In this document: positions 36,782 through 50,400 of the stretch, piece by piece | Layout of the letters: each line of letters begins with the position of its first letter | Numbering within the stretch: the first letter of the stretch is position 1 | Assembly: GCF_965363235.1 (NCBI RefSeq) | Contig: NC_134844.1 | Coordinates: 51,828,872 to 51,892,871, forward strand | Length of the DNA: 64,000 nucleotides | Direction of reading: 5' to 3' | Origin: Mytilus galloprovincialis | Lineage: Eukaryota; Mollusca; Bivalvia; Mytilida; Mytilidae | Made by a program: the position numbers and the translations under genes | Notes under the pieces: model-generated | What the model was told of the DNA's origin: nothing | The model's input: the letters and a program-made list of their open reading frames with translations, nothing else | Databases searched by the model: none

Positions 36782-38387
36782 TTATTCGTTTTATTACATT
36801 GACAGTGGGATCTTCAGTTGAATTAAATTAGAAAATGTAAAAAACTTATCTCTTCTACGCATTCACAGTTGAACGACTTGACTACACCTATGTTGTATGA
36901 CGGCAGAGAATTGAACTAACCGAGTTTATTTCACATGTGAAATTATTTATTGGTTTTTATTTCACTTCGAGATTATTGGTTTTTATTTCACTTTACGGTT
37001 ATTCAATGCAATCAATGAAATAATGTTAGTTAAAATGATGAATGAATTGATTAGTAAGATATGTACGATAAACATGAAAAAATAGAGAAAGGCAAAATAT
37101 GATGTCACTATGATGTCTTATTGAAATTGACATATTTTACCAACAATGACAATTGTAGAAATAGTTAAATGAAAAAGACCTGACCAAAAGAACATGTTAC
37201 ACAGTAAAAGTATCGTAAATACATTTTGTGGGAAATCATCTTGTCTTGGCTTGGTTATAAATACTTATGACAAGTTCTGGAAATGGGGTTTCTGTCGGAT
37301 TTTGCATGTGTGCACAAATTTCAAGACGTTTGTAGCCTTGTTGAAAAATATGAAAGACAAATTAAAAATAAAAATGTTTGTAACTTTAAAACAAGTCTCC
37401 TGTTACATTGAAATACACTATTCGTCAGATTCGTTGTATTAATACCAAAAAGAGAAATTGGAGATTTAAACAAGTGTGGGCAATTATATATTATGAAAAT
37501 ATGATAGACTAAATTCAAATAGATAATTGTCCAAATTCTTCATGTGGTACTTGAAATACTTCGATTTGGGTATATTAAACACAATATAACACGAAAATAA
37601 TTAATAGGGACACCATACAAAAAATGCGTTTCCCTTTTTAATTTGCTTTTGCCTTTTCAAAAATTCAATTGGACACGTGCGTGTTATGTATAATGATAGA
37701 GTTAAACGTTAGGTTTGGCTGCTAGTTGTAGGCGTTTTTCACAAATATTTAGAGTCGTGAACTCACTAGATCAACACATTTACACAGACGATCTACGCTT
37801 TGTTGATATAATTTTGGCAAATAACTGTTTTTTACATTTTGATAGGCTTAAAAAACCTAAAGAGAACACATCATTGAATTGTGTCAGTAAAAGTAAGATA
37901 TTTACGTAAACAACCACTGAATCCTACTCATTTTTTTCAACTGTTTATTTTTTTTTCTGGCTTAACTAGTCATATACGATATAAAAAAAAATAGGAATAC
38001 AAGAAAAAAGTCCGAAAAGGTACATTGAAAGTTGAATATCTCTGCCATTTGATTTGAGCAAATCTTCGTTTGACATGTTTTAGTCCTCCAGATATAATAT
38101 TTAGGTTTGTCGAACAAAAAGAACAAAAATAAATCAGAATTGAGTCAACAGACTTTCTTTGATAAAGATAAATACATTAATTAATAAATTACTCAAATAC
38201 TTAAACAGTACTTGTACTAAATGAAATTTGAGTGGTGATAACAATCAATCCATAGCACTTACTCAGAATTGTATGTTTATATATGTAACAGGAAATATAC
38301 TTTTTTCAGTTTCAATTTAAAATAAAACTTCCTTGTTGATGTTGATGGGTTATTAAAACGCCACCGTTTTGTAATACTATAATAACT

Positions 38388-38448
38388 ATGTTGCAGTCGC
38401 TGTTTGTCGTTGGAATTGTATTTCTTTGCATACTCACAAAAATCAGAG
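38388..38448 (+). CDS. Gene B exon 1: signal peptide
   Basis: ATG opens a 20-codon hydrophobic leader (MLQSLFVVGIVFLCIL) ending in phase 1 at donor G|GTAAGA. The length, core and following Gly/Val suit a cleaved secretory signal. Confidence 0.82.
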
Positions 38449-41400
38449 GTAAGATGTTTCTGTCTTGTATAATATGATTGACTTATAGTTCTTGTAAACA
38501 TACAATGTTTGAGTAATTATCATAGTTGGACTAAATTTCAGGACACTTGTCAACTCTTCTGTTATATCATTATCAACACATTTCAATTTCAAACACGATT
38601 TTTTATCATAAATGATCAATTACAAAATTATAACAATTCTACAGAGATTAGAGTCCACTATGTTAGAAATATATAATATGTAATATGTTGTTTCCATTGT
38701 TTATAATGTCGATAATAAAGTTTCAAGTTATTTCATATTAGGAGTGCAATCACGTGTATATTTTACAAACGAAACATATGAATGGTTTAAAGCAAAGAAC
38801 CAGTGTACACTGCTTAGCAATGAAAGGAGCATAGCTTATTCGCATTTATCTACTGGACTTGGATGGACAAACTTTTCAGCAAAATATTTGCCATGGGTAG
38901 AGTATGTAGGTAAGGAAATTATTTGTAAAGCTATTCATATTGTTGAAGTATCGGTTATTCATTTAAAACAAGTACATGTATATTTATTTAACGCCAACTA
39001 TGCCAGAGGAGTCAATTTTTAAATGTTATGTAGTGTACACTTAACGTTCCATGTCTTCATATTTACCTTATTTTTTGCATTTTCCATGTCACATGCTTTC
39101 ATCTTTATGGTTTTTCTTTTGTTTTTGGTTTTACTTGACCTACTTTTAATACATGTGAGAGGGGGACACTCACAATGACCGTGTTTACCATGAGAGCTCT
39201 AAAGTTTGGTCAGTCGTAACTCAGAAAGGTTTTTCGTCTACCTTTGAAAGAATACGTTAACTTGTTTTGGTGGTCATTGCATGATAACTAGAATTTAAAG
39301 TGTTGGATTTTTTTGGGTTTTTTTTTTCACATACTGAGTAATAAACACTGGTCTCTAATAATAGGTATAATGTATGTGATATCACGGGAATTTTCATAAA
39401 TGATACAAGGTTTGTTACAAAAACCATATTGTTTTGTATTGTTCGGTGAAAAGATTGTGACGACAAATTCATATTGTTGTTCATATGATAAGATCAGGAA
39501 AAGATGTATGATTGACAGTAAAACAAATATTAACCGGAAACAAAAGTCAAAAGACATTCATTTAAGTAACTGAAGGTGATTTCGATCGCGAACTTCGGAA
39601 ACGGTGTTAAACAAGAACTACAATTGCATTGGTGTAGGCCATGTATTTAAACAACCATCAGTCACCAGTACAACATTTAAGAATGAGACTAGTCAAGTTC
39701 AGAGCTCGAGTCAAAAGTGTTATTCACATTCGATTCTAAGCAAAACTTACTCACAGCCTAGGTTCTGTTCAGACTACAAATAAAACCATTGCGTAAAGCT
39801 ATCAGCAGTAGCCACTGAACCACGTTCCTGACTGATTGACACCAACCATTAAATCAAACAGAACTAGGGTACAACAAAAGTATGAGTTGTAAGATTTCTA
39901 TTTCAAAAGGTCTCGGATGTAGATGAAAACTAAATTTATTTCTGTAAAAAACTTTACATGCAATGATTTTATTAAGCACATGGTTGTCCCTCATCTATGA
40001 AAATTTGTTTCTTAACCTTCAAAAAAATAAATAGCACAGTAAAATGTATCGGACTTTTACTTTTGATTAGTGAAAATATGTTGGTGATATAACGAAAACA
40101 GTGAAAATCAGTATGGACAAAATACAATCCTCTTTAATACCACTAACAACAAAACTGCAATCAACGAAAACAATTTCATAATATCTTGTACCAGGTAATG
40201 CTCACAGTTGCTTAATGTTTGTGTGCTTCCTTGTGATTTTTTTATAATATTTTTGATTTTACGTTTCCGAGTTATGGGATTTATTTATTAAAATGGGGGG
40301 ATTTTCCAGTTTTCGGACAATAATCTAAAAATGCTTTGAGCTATTTTCATGAAACTTCGGTCAGATTCAGGAAAAAAATTAAATATCACTTGTACTGTTT
40401 GGTCTGTTTTTTGTGGGGTCTATTTGACGTAGCTCTATGCTTGTATATCCCGTCAATGTGTTATTGTTCTATGATTTATTTTTTTTGCATTCTTGTCTTT
40501 TATTTTTGCTGGTGTGCTTTGCCTGTGTGCGTTTTTGTGTTCCTATTTAGCATGTGACTTGGTTCTGTGCTGAAACATCCCGTAATTGTGTTATTGTTCT
40601 ATAATTACTTATGTATTCTTGTCTTTCATTTTTGCAGGTATGTTTTTTGTGTTTCTTTGTAACACATGACGTGGATCTGTACTTATACATCCCATCATTG
40701 TGTAAATGTGCCATACTAAATTTTTGTTTACATATTTGTTTGTTTTTATAATGATTAAGATGGTAACACAAAGTAGTCTGCTGTATCCCTATTTTTAACA
40801 TTCTTATGTCTGTATGTTTTGTTCACATATCGTTGTCAATATAATTGTTTGCGACTGTCATACAAGTGAGAGGTTTAGCTAGCTTTAAAACCAGGTTTAA
40901 TCCATCATGACTGTACCAAGTCAGGAATATTATCCATTCGTTTGATGTGTTTGAGCTTTTGATTAGGGACTTTCTACGTGTTATGCTTCAATTCATCTCG
41001 TGATACAACAAAAGCTGCGGATTGCATGCAATATTAGTCACTATCATTACCTTATTAATCATATTGCCATTATTATTCCATGTATATAGTATTATCGGTA
41101 TTATACTTCATTTACGTGTAGGATGCTACAAGTTCTGGAATGGAATAAGTTTTAAAAGCCAAGAAATACAAGTAACAGCAGGAGAACAGCTTAAAGAATG
41201 TATAATACATTGTAACAGATCTCAATTGTTTGGTTTACAGGTACTAAATGAAAATATGGCGCTAGAAAAACTATTTAATGCTGATGTGGGTTTTATTCAC
41301 TCATTTTCCTATATGACTCTAGAACTGATTGTCGTTGTTGGCGTTAAGTGAACTAAACATTATTTTGTATTTTACATCATAATACACATTGCTATTTTAA

Positions 41401-44400
41401 AAACATGGAACATTTTCGTGAATGCACATAGTTCTAAGTCAGATGATTCATACATGTGTCCTGTCTAATGTATTTACTGATTGTTTCAGGTATTAACAGT
41501 ATCGTATTCAGTAAATTTGTACTACAGTGATATTAACTGGCTGTTTCTCCAAGTTTCTGTATTGGCCCTGTAAAAGGTTCGAGGTTATCTGTATTAGACC
41601 GAGACTCGGAGACTAGAGGGCTAATACAGTTGATCGAGAAGCTATAACAGGGCTAATACAGAAACAGTCAGTTAATAACACTTTTATTAAATGATTTTAA
41701 TTCTTATAAGAAAAAACTACGTATGAGCTTGGAAACTTACAGTGAAGAAGATTATGAGATACAGAATTTCATATCTGAACTTGCCTTTTCGCATTCACAT
41801 CCATTGATTTTTTTCTCAACTTGTCAGATATTGTTTCTGATTTCTCGTCAAGTACTAAATGTTATGCTATCACAAATCATTTTTATCTAGCAAAATAAAG
41901 AAGCTTGGAAAAACAGATCAGACATTATTTCCCCCTTGTCGTCTGCGTTCTGATAATTGACCAACGGAAATGAACCAGTGTTTATAATCGAAAATCGTAG
42001 TCAAAAATGCTGAGAAAGATTTCCGTTTAAATAATTCAAGACGTTACAAAATACTGAACATCATTTAGAACTTTTTATTTAATGAATTTAAGTTATTTAG
42101 GTTTAAGTAATTAATGGTTCTCAAAGAATGCATGCTCTTTATTGACAGTTTGTGTATTGCCACTGGAAAAGGGTTGTTTATAACTTTTGACTCGCTGAAA
42201 ATCATTTGCAACATGCAAAACAATGATATCAATCTATGAAACGAACGAAGACCATGCACATTTAATCAATAAACATAGAATGCATAGTTATCAGAGGTAC
42301 CAGGATTATAATATAGTACGCCAGACGCGCGTTTCGTCTACATAAGACTCATCAGTGACGTTCATACCAAAATATTTATAAAGCCAAACAAGTACAAAGT
42401 TGAAGAGCATTGAGGATCCAAAGTTCCAAAATTTTTTGCCAAATATGGCTAAGGTAATATATGCCTGGGATAGAAAAAAATAAAAAGTTTTTGTAAACAG
42501 GAAATTTATAAAAATGACCACATTATTGATATTCAATTCAACACCAAAATGTTGACTACTGGGCTGGTGATACCCTCGGGGACGAAATGTCCACCAGCAG
42601 TGGAATCGACCCAGTTGTAAATAGTTATCAAAGGTACCAGGATTATAATTTAGTACGCCAGACGCGCGTTTCGTCTATACCAGTGCATACCGTCGCGTTT
42701 CGTGAATACCAGTCCAATTCACACAATTAATAATAACAGTGATATTAATAATACTACTTATTATGACATGACAAACTGTTGTGACATTTTGAGTAACATA
42801 AAACTTAAGAATTTACACATTTACATGTCTTTCGTACACAACCTGTTATACATGCATACTTCAGGTATCATCTTCGACCTTCTGTTGGCGCAGTCTTATT
42901 CTCTGTGCTATTAAAAATGTATGACTTGCATCAGGAAATTGAAAATACCTTACAAACATTACAAAATCATTGACAACTTGACGACAAAGGCGACGCTACT
43001 GATTGACGTAGAACTATATGATATGCAGTAGTGTTTTTAAGTAATCATAATTAAATCAGAGAAACAAATACAAGATTGACCCACATTAACAATACTAGTA
43101 TTATCTACTTTTTCATCAGTTGAGGTTTTTGAAATAAAGGTATGATGTGTTAAATGTTTGATTTTATTGATGGAAGAATAAATGATATAATATCAATAAA
43201 AAGTTATATTCTTTAAGGAATCAACCTGCTCATGTCTACCTAATTCTATTCTAACAAACGGATCAGTTGAGAAACCATGTGATACAAGTGTAGAAATTTG
43301 TTCAGAAGATTTATTTGCATTTTGTGGCAAGATAGACAGTGGAATGTCCCTCTCTGTGTATCGAAAAGGTAAGTATAAAGAGAAGGATAACACATAAAGC
43401 AGATATAAATTTAAACAACAATGTAAAATGAATATGATATACTTACAAATGGACACGTAAAAGCAAGATATATATTTATGAGCAATGATAGGCACTTTTT
43501 TATTATTACAATATAATAAAATGACATTTTAAACGACGTGACAGCTAGAAGAATCATACCTTATGAAGAGTTTAAAAGTATTTAAAGTCAACATGTTAAT
43601 TAACCCCACCACACGCGTACTGTCCGACTATACAGTATACTCATATGATCCAGAACATATATATGGAAGTCTGGAACTTACTCCCAATAGTGTTAGAATT
43701 AGATTTGTTCATCAAAGTTTTGTCCGTCCCACTGCGTGATTCGAACTCACACCTTTGATCCACTACAGCACCAATCGCTTAGCCTCATGTCACGCGCTCT
43801 AGACCACTCGACCACATCCGCTATATATATATATATAAATATTTGGTGTCATAATATCTCAAAAACACGGTTTCGAATCCCGGCGAGGGAAGAACAAATC
43901 TGCGAAAAAAAATTGACAGATCTAACATTGTTGGGCTGTTGTTTAGACGAATTATATATATATACTTCTCATCTCTAATATAAATCTGTTGAATATAACA
44001 ATCTAAATTGCTTATTTTTTTGAGGGATGTATAAGTACCAAGCCACGTTCAACTAGTTTACTATAGTCAAAATTCATCATTATATTTAAACGGCCGTTTG
44101 TTTTAAACATCGCAGACTCTGATGTAAGTACTCTACCGTTGTCAAATCTGAAATATTTACAAATTTAGACCGTTCAGTGCTGTTTATTTGAAATTCTTAT
44201 TGGCGCAATCTTTCTTGTAACATCATAATCATATATACCGATGACGGATATCTGTTATCCGAAAAATTCATAAATAATTACATTTATAGTTCCTGTTTAT
44301 GTTATTGGTGTTGTTGTGTACACTTTTTAGGCGTTTATATAATTTATTTTATCGTGTACATGTATCGTTACTTTTAACGATCCAGCGCCCTCGTGGGAAA

Positions 44401-47400
44401 AATCTTTGACTATTGTTCAGACGTTTTATATATATATATATGAATATACAACTCGTCTAAACATCAACCCAACAATGTTAGATCTGTAAATTTGCTTTCG
44501 CAAATTTTTTGTTCTTCCCTCGCCGGGATTCGAACCCATGCTACTGCGATATAGTGACACCAAATCGCCTGCACTGTAGCCGTCCCGCTAGACCACACGA
44601 CCACCTGGGCTTCACAAAAATGAAGCTTTCGGTGGCCGAGTGTTACCTTTCCACGTCAGTTTTAATCTAGCGTCGTACTACAGTACATGATATGTAAGGC
44701 ATGGAGATGTTATTTTTACAGATCAGCTAAATTATCTGTAGTAAAGGATCCTACAAATTAATGTAAGATACAGTCACAGAAAATAATTATATTTATAAGT
44801 ACGAATGAGCCAGTGACAACTCTACAACAGATTTATCCATCGGATCACCAGCAGTGATGGTGATACATGGCTGTGTACATTATGTATATACAACTCGTCT
44901 AAACATCAACCCAACAATGTTAGATCTATAAATTTGCTTTCGCAAAGAACAAAAAATTTGCGAAAGCCAATTTACAGATCTAACATTGTTGGGTTGATGT
45001 TTAGACGAGTTGTATATACATAATGTACACAGCCGAAGCATTTTTGCACCTGTCCCAAGTCAGGAGCCTCTGGCCTTTGTTAGTCTTGTATGATTTCTAA
45101 TTTTAGTTTCTTGTGTATAATTTGGAGTTTAGTATGGCGTTCATTATCACTGAACTAGTAAATATGTTGTTTAGGGGCCAGCTGAGTAAAGCCTCCGGGT
45201 GCGGGAATTTTTCGCTGCATTGAAGACCTGTTGGTGACCTTCTGTTGTTGTCTTGTCTTCTATGGTCGGGTATTTGTCTCTTTAACACATTCTCCATTTC
45301 CATTCTCAATTTTATGCTGTAAATATCAAAAGTGGTACAAATGACGTTAAAAGCATGCTTAACTGACGTTACCAAACTTGCATCGAATACTGCACTGTTG
45401 ATTCGGTAAAATTAAATCTCATAACTAACCCCTTCTAAAAAAACCTTTGTAAACGAAATTGGTAAACACAGTTACTCTTGAACTGCATACACTAAAAGGG
45501 CATTTTGAAGTAGTTCTATATGTAAAGCGTATAAATTTTCTGTTTACAAAACTTAGAATTTTTCGAAAAACTAAGGATTTTCTTACCCCAGGAGTAGATT
45601 ACCTTAGCCGTATTTGGCACAACTTTTTGGAATTTTGGGTCCTCAATGCTCTTCAACTTTGTATTTATTTGGCTTTTTGAACTATTTTGATCTGAGCGTC
45701 ACTGATGAGTCTTATGTAGACGAAACGCGCGTCTGGCGTATAAAATTATAATCCTGGTACTTTTGATAACTATTTACACCACTGGGTCGATGCCACTGCT
45801 GGTGGACGTTTCGTCCCCGAGGGTATCACCAGCCCAGTAGTCAGCACTTCGGTGTTGACATGAATATCAATTATATTGTCATTTTTATAAATTTTCTGTT
45901 TAAAAAACTTTGAATTTTTCGAAAAACTAAGGATTTCTTACCCCAGGAGTAGATTACCTTAGCCGTATTTGGCACAACTTTTTTGAATTTTGGGTCCTCA
46001 ATGCTCTTCAACTTTGTATTTATTTGGCTTTTTGAACTATTTTGATCTGAGCGTCACTGATGAGTCTTATGTAGACGAAACGCGCGTCTGGCGTATAAAA
46101 TTATAATCCTGGTACTTTTGATAACTATTTACACCACTGGGTCGATGCCACTGCTGGTGGACGTTTCGTCCCCGAGGGTATCACCAGCCCAGTAGTCAGT
46201 ACTTCGGTGTTGACATGAATATCAATTATATTGTCATTTTTATAAATTTTCTGTTTACAAAACTTTGAATTTTTCGAAAAACTAAGGATTTTCTTACCCC
46301 AGGAGTAGATTACCTTAGCCGTATTTGGCACAACTTTTTGGAATTTTGGATCCTCAATGCTCTTCAACTTTGTATTTATTTGGCTTTTTGAACTATTTTG
46401 ATCTGAGCGTCACTGATGAGTCTTATGTAGACGAAACGCGCGTCTGGCGTATAAAATTATAATCCTGGTACTTTTGATAACTATTTACACCACTGGGTCG
46501 ATGCCACTGCTGGTGGACGTTTCGTCCCCGAGGGTATCACCAGCCCAGTAGTCAGCACTTCGGTGTTGACATGAATATCAATTATATTGTCATTTTTATA
46601 AATTTTCTGTTTACAAAACTTTGAATTTTTCGAAAAACTAAGGATTTTCTTACCCCAGGAGTAGATTACCTTAGCCGTATTTGGCACAACTTTTTGGAAT
46701 TTTGGGTCCTCAATGCTCTTCAACTTTGTATTTATTTGGCTTTTTGAACTATTTTGATCTGAGCGTCACTGATGAGTCTTATGTAGACGAAACGCGCGTC
46801 TGGCGTATAAAATTATAATCCTGGTACTTTTGATAACTATTGTTAAACGTAGATCGTTTAAACACGTGTAATGTATGGATTTCAGTTATGAATCGCGATG
46901 GTAACATTACATCTAAATTAAAGTAAATTTCTTTGCTGACCGTGTTAATTACGATTCAATTATATTGTGTGTTATATTTGTTCCGTACTAAACAGACTAT
47001 GCAGATATCATATATTTTCGAACCTTGAATCAATGCATTTTGGAGGTGCCAATCGAACATTGAGTATGATCAAAATACATCGGTACAAAAATATCGTCTC
47101 AGCTTTTAAAGACATAATATCTAAGAAAACGTATGGCATCAACATCATGTAATCCTTTCCCTGCAATCAAATTTAAATACACAAGAAACTAAAATTAAAA
47201 ATCATACAAGACTTATAAAGGCCAGAGACTCCTGACTTGGGACAGGCGCAAAAATACAGCGGGGTTAAACAGGTTTTTTGAGATCTCAACCCTTCCCCTA
47301 TACCTCTAGCCAATGTAGAAAAGTAAACGCATAACAATACGCACAGTAACATTCAGTTCAAGAGAGGTTCGAGTCCGATGTCAAAAGAGTTAACCAAAGA

Positions 47401-50400
47401 AAATAAACAAAATAACAATGATACATCAATAACAACAGACTACTAGCAGTTACTGACATGCCAGCTCCAGACCTCAATTAAACTGATGGAAAGATTTGTT
47501 ATTATTATATCATAAATTATATGAGAGAACATGACCTATGTCATGCAAACAACTGTTTTTTTTAAACAAATGTGTTTAATTCCGATGCAATGACCCTATA
47601 AGTGAATCAATAGTAACGCCATAATATGCAATCTTTAATGACCTGACAACAGTATCGTAACTATATCCCTTCCTAATAAGTCTGTGTAAAGGTTTTGTTA
47701 GATTCTGATGTGAATACTGACATGTTTGTGCTTTGTAAAGAATATTACCATAAAAGATTGGATGTGAAATACCTGGACGTATAAGATGTCTGCATGTTGA
47801 GTTATATTTTTGGATGATGTCCTTGTACCGATGATAAAAGTTAGTAAATGTTTTGACAAGTTTGTGACATCGAAAACCCTGGTGTAATAATTTTTCAGGA
47901 ATACATGAATTTCTCTCGCTAAAATCTAATACGCTGTTACATACACGAGCGATCGTAGGATGGTGACAAGGCACAGTAACTATCTAATTAACGATAAGAA
48001 ATTAATAATCATCTCTTATATCATATTTTTTTTGTATTATGCTTTCCGTTAATGATATAGATATCAAGATCGAGGAAAGGAGAGTAATCATTGTTAGTAT
48101 TTGATTTATTTAAAGTAAGTTCAAAAGGATAAATTTCTTTATTATACATACTGAAGTCGTCATTATTAAGAGCCAATATATCATCCAAATAACTAAAAGC
48201 ATTATTAACTTTTTTGTATCAGATATTGTTTCGATGGGTCTTTGCTGATTTTAGTCATAAATTGTAATTCATAACAATATATAAACAGGTCTGCAATGCG
48301 TGGTGCACTGTTAGTCCCCATTATAATTCCGATAACTTGACGGTATACGGAATCTCCAAAGCGAACAAATATGTTATTAAGTAAAAATTCAAGGGCAGAT
48401 ATAGTATCAAAGCATGTCCAATTGACATAGTTCTTTTGTTTATTGCTACTAAAAAAATACCTAAAAGAGATTGAAAATATGTATTCCCGTTCTGACTTTT
48501 TAAATGCCCATTTAATTATAATTAGGTGTGTGAATTTTTTCCTTATGAGAATATGAGGCAAAGTGGTATATAGGGTAGAAAATCAAAACTATAAACAGAT
48601 TCAAAATCACCAATATAAGCATGCAATTTATCAAGTACTTCCAACGAGTATTTACACTCCAAAAGTAATTAATTCCACTATTTTAAAAGGCCTTATTTGA
48701 ACAAGTTATTATCAGCATTTTGATTGAACCAAGTGTACTAGTAAGAAGAATAGACAATTTAGTAGTGGAACAATGGCTTGAACACAAAATAAATATATCA
48801 GGTGTTTTGTGTAGCTTCGAAAACCAGTACATAGTTGAGACTTTCATTGTATTTTGTTCTGCTTGTAAAGAGGTAGCTAAAAGTTGATGTTTGCTACAGA
48901 TGTCGTTTTCTGAAAATGGAGTCAGTTGGAATGTTGGTGAATTGGTGATTACTTTTTTCAGAACCTCAATGTAAAATTTACGTCAAACAATAATGATATT
49001 ATTAGAAGCTTTATCGGCCGGGACAAAAACAAACTATCATGAATTTGAAAGAATGGGAAGCAGCTGTCACATTTCTGACTTGACACAGGCATTTCCTTAA
49101 AACAATGGTAGGTTAATAGATTTGTTTATTCTTTAAACATCAAGGTCACAAACACAATGATAAGTGTGGGACTAGAATTTTTATTTTCAATATAGATAAA
49201 AGGTGATGCAGGTTACCCGATTATAAGACAGCAACCCATTGACACGAAACACAAAAGTAAAGAAGACATATAAACGTTGGATTTAAAGTTCTTTAAATAA
49301 AATTGAGAATGGAAATGGGGAATGTGTCAAAGAGACAACAACCCGACCATAGAGAAGACAACAGCAGAAGGTCACCAACAGGTCTTAAATGCAGAGAGAA
49401 ACTCCCGCACCCGGAGGCGTACTTCAGCTGGCCCCTAAACAAATATATATACTAGTACGCCATACTTAACTCCAAATTGTACACAAGAAACTAAAATTAA
49501 AAATAATACAAGACTAACAAAGGCCAGAGCCTCCTGACTTGGGACATGCGCAAACCCTCCCCCTATACCTCTAGCCAATGCAGAAAAGTAAACGCATAAC
49601 AATATGCACATTAAAATTCAGTTCAAGAGAAGTCCGAGTCTGATGTCAGAAGATGTAACCAAAGAAAATAAACAAAATGAAAATAACACATAAATAACAT
49701 CAGACTACTAGCAGTTAACTGACATGCCAGCTCCAGACTTCAATTAAACTGATTGAAAGATTATGTTTCATCATATTAATATCAGGCACAATCCTTCCAG
49801 TGAGGTGTTTAGTATCATACAATCATAACATGTATGAGAAAAACATAACCCATGTTATGCCAACAACTGGTTTTAAAATAAATGTGTTTAGTTCCGATGC
49901 AAAGACTTTATAAGTGAACCAATATTAACGCCAAAATATGAAATCTTTAATGACCTGACAACAGTATCGTAACTATATCCCTTCTTAATAAGTCTTTTTA
50001 AAGGTTTTGTTAGCTTCTGAGGTGAAAACTGACATTTTTGTGCTTGATAAAGAACATTTCAATAAAATATTGGATGTGAAATACCTGAACGTATAAGAAG
50101 TTTGCATATTGAGCTATATTTACGAATGATGTCCTTATACCGTTGATAAAATTTGGTAAATGTTTTGACTAGTTTGTGATATCGAAAACCCTGGTGTAAT
50201 AATTTTTTCAGTAATACATAAATTTCTCTCGTTAAAATCTAAAAAAATTGTTACATACACGAGCGAATCGTACAAGTTGAGATATATAAACACCGTAAGA
50301 TGGTGACAAGGGAACGTCACCATTTAAAAATGGATAATTAACGATAGGAAATGAGAAATCATCGCTTTTATCATAAATTTTAGTATTACATGTATTAAGC

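Larger units (their letters stand above)
33061..38387. other. Intergenic region upstream of gene B
   Basis: It contains an R1-head fragment (about 33665-33740) and R4 repeats (33990-34140, 35690-35790, 35925-36180). At about 34740-35560 there is a CpG-richer stretch full of CCGAT/CCGACA-type motifs but without a supported gene. An unassigned ORF lies at 36455-36781. From 36800 to 38380 I see nothing recognisable and no defined promoter. Confidence 0.5.
41241..43217 (+). other. Gene B intron 3
   Basis: It holds a small foldback at about 41530-41690 and a reverse-oriented copy of the 356-bp repeat at about 42290-42690. Nothing else was recognised. Confidence 0.6.

Noticed and set aside
37715..37909. 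64-residue ORF upstream of gene B
   Set aside because: No recognisable motif, no splice context to the signal-peptide exon, and the start is a non-ATG codon.
43721..44615. Functional tRNA genes
   Set aside because: A and B boxes are present, but a closed acceptor stem is lacking and the sequences run into SINE bodies.
46125..46723. Two identical 80-residue minus-strand ORFs
   Set aside because: They are translations of consecutive 356-bp tandem units, so identity reflects the repeat; there are no splice or start signals.
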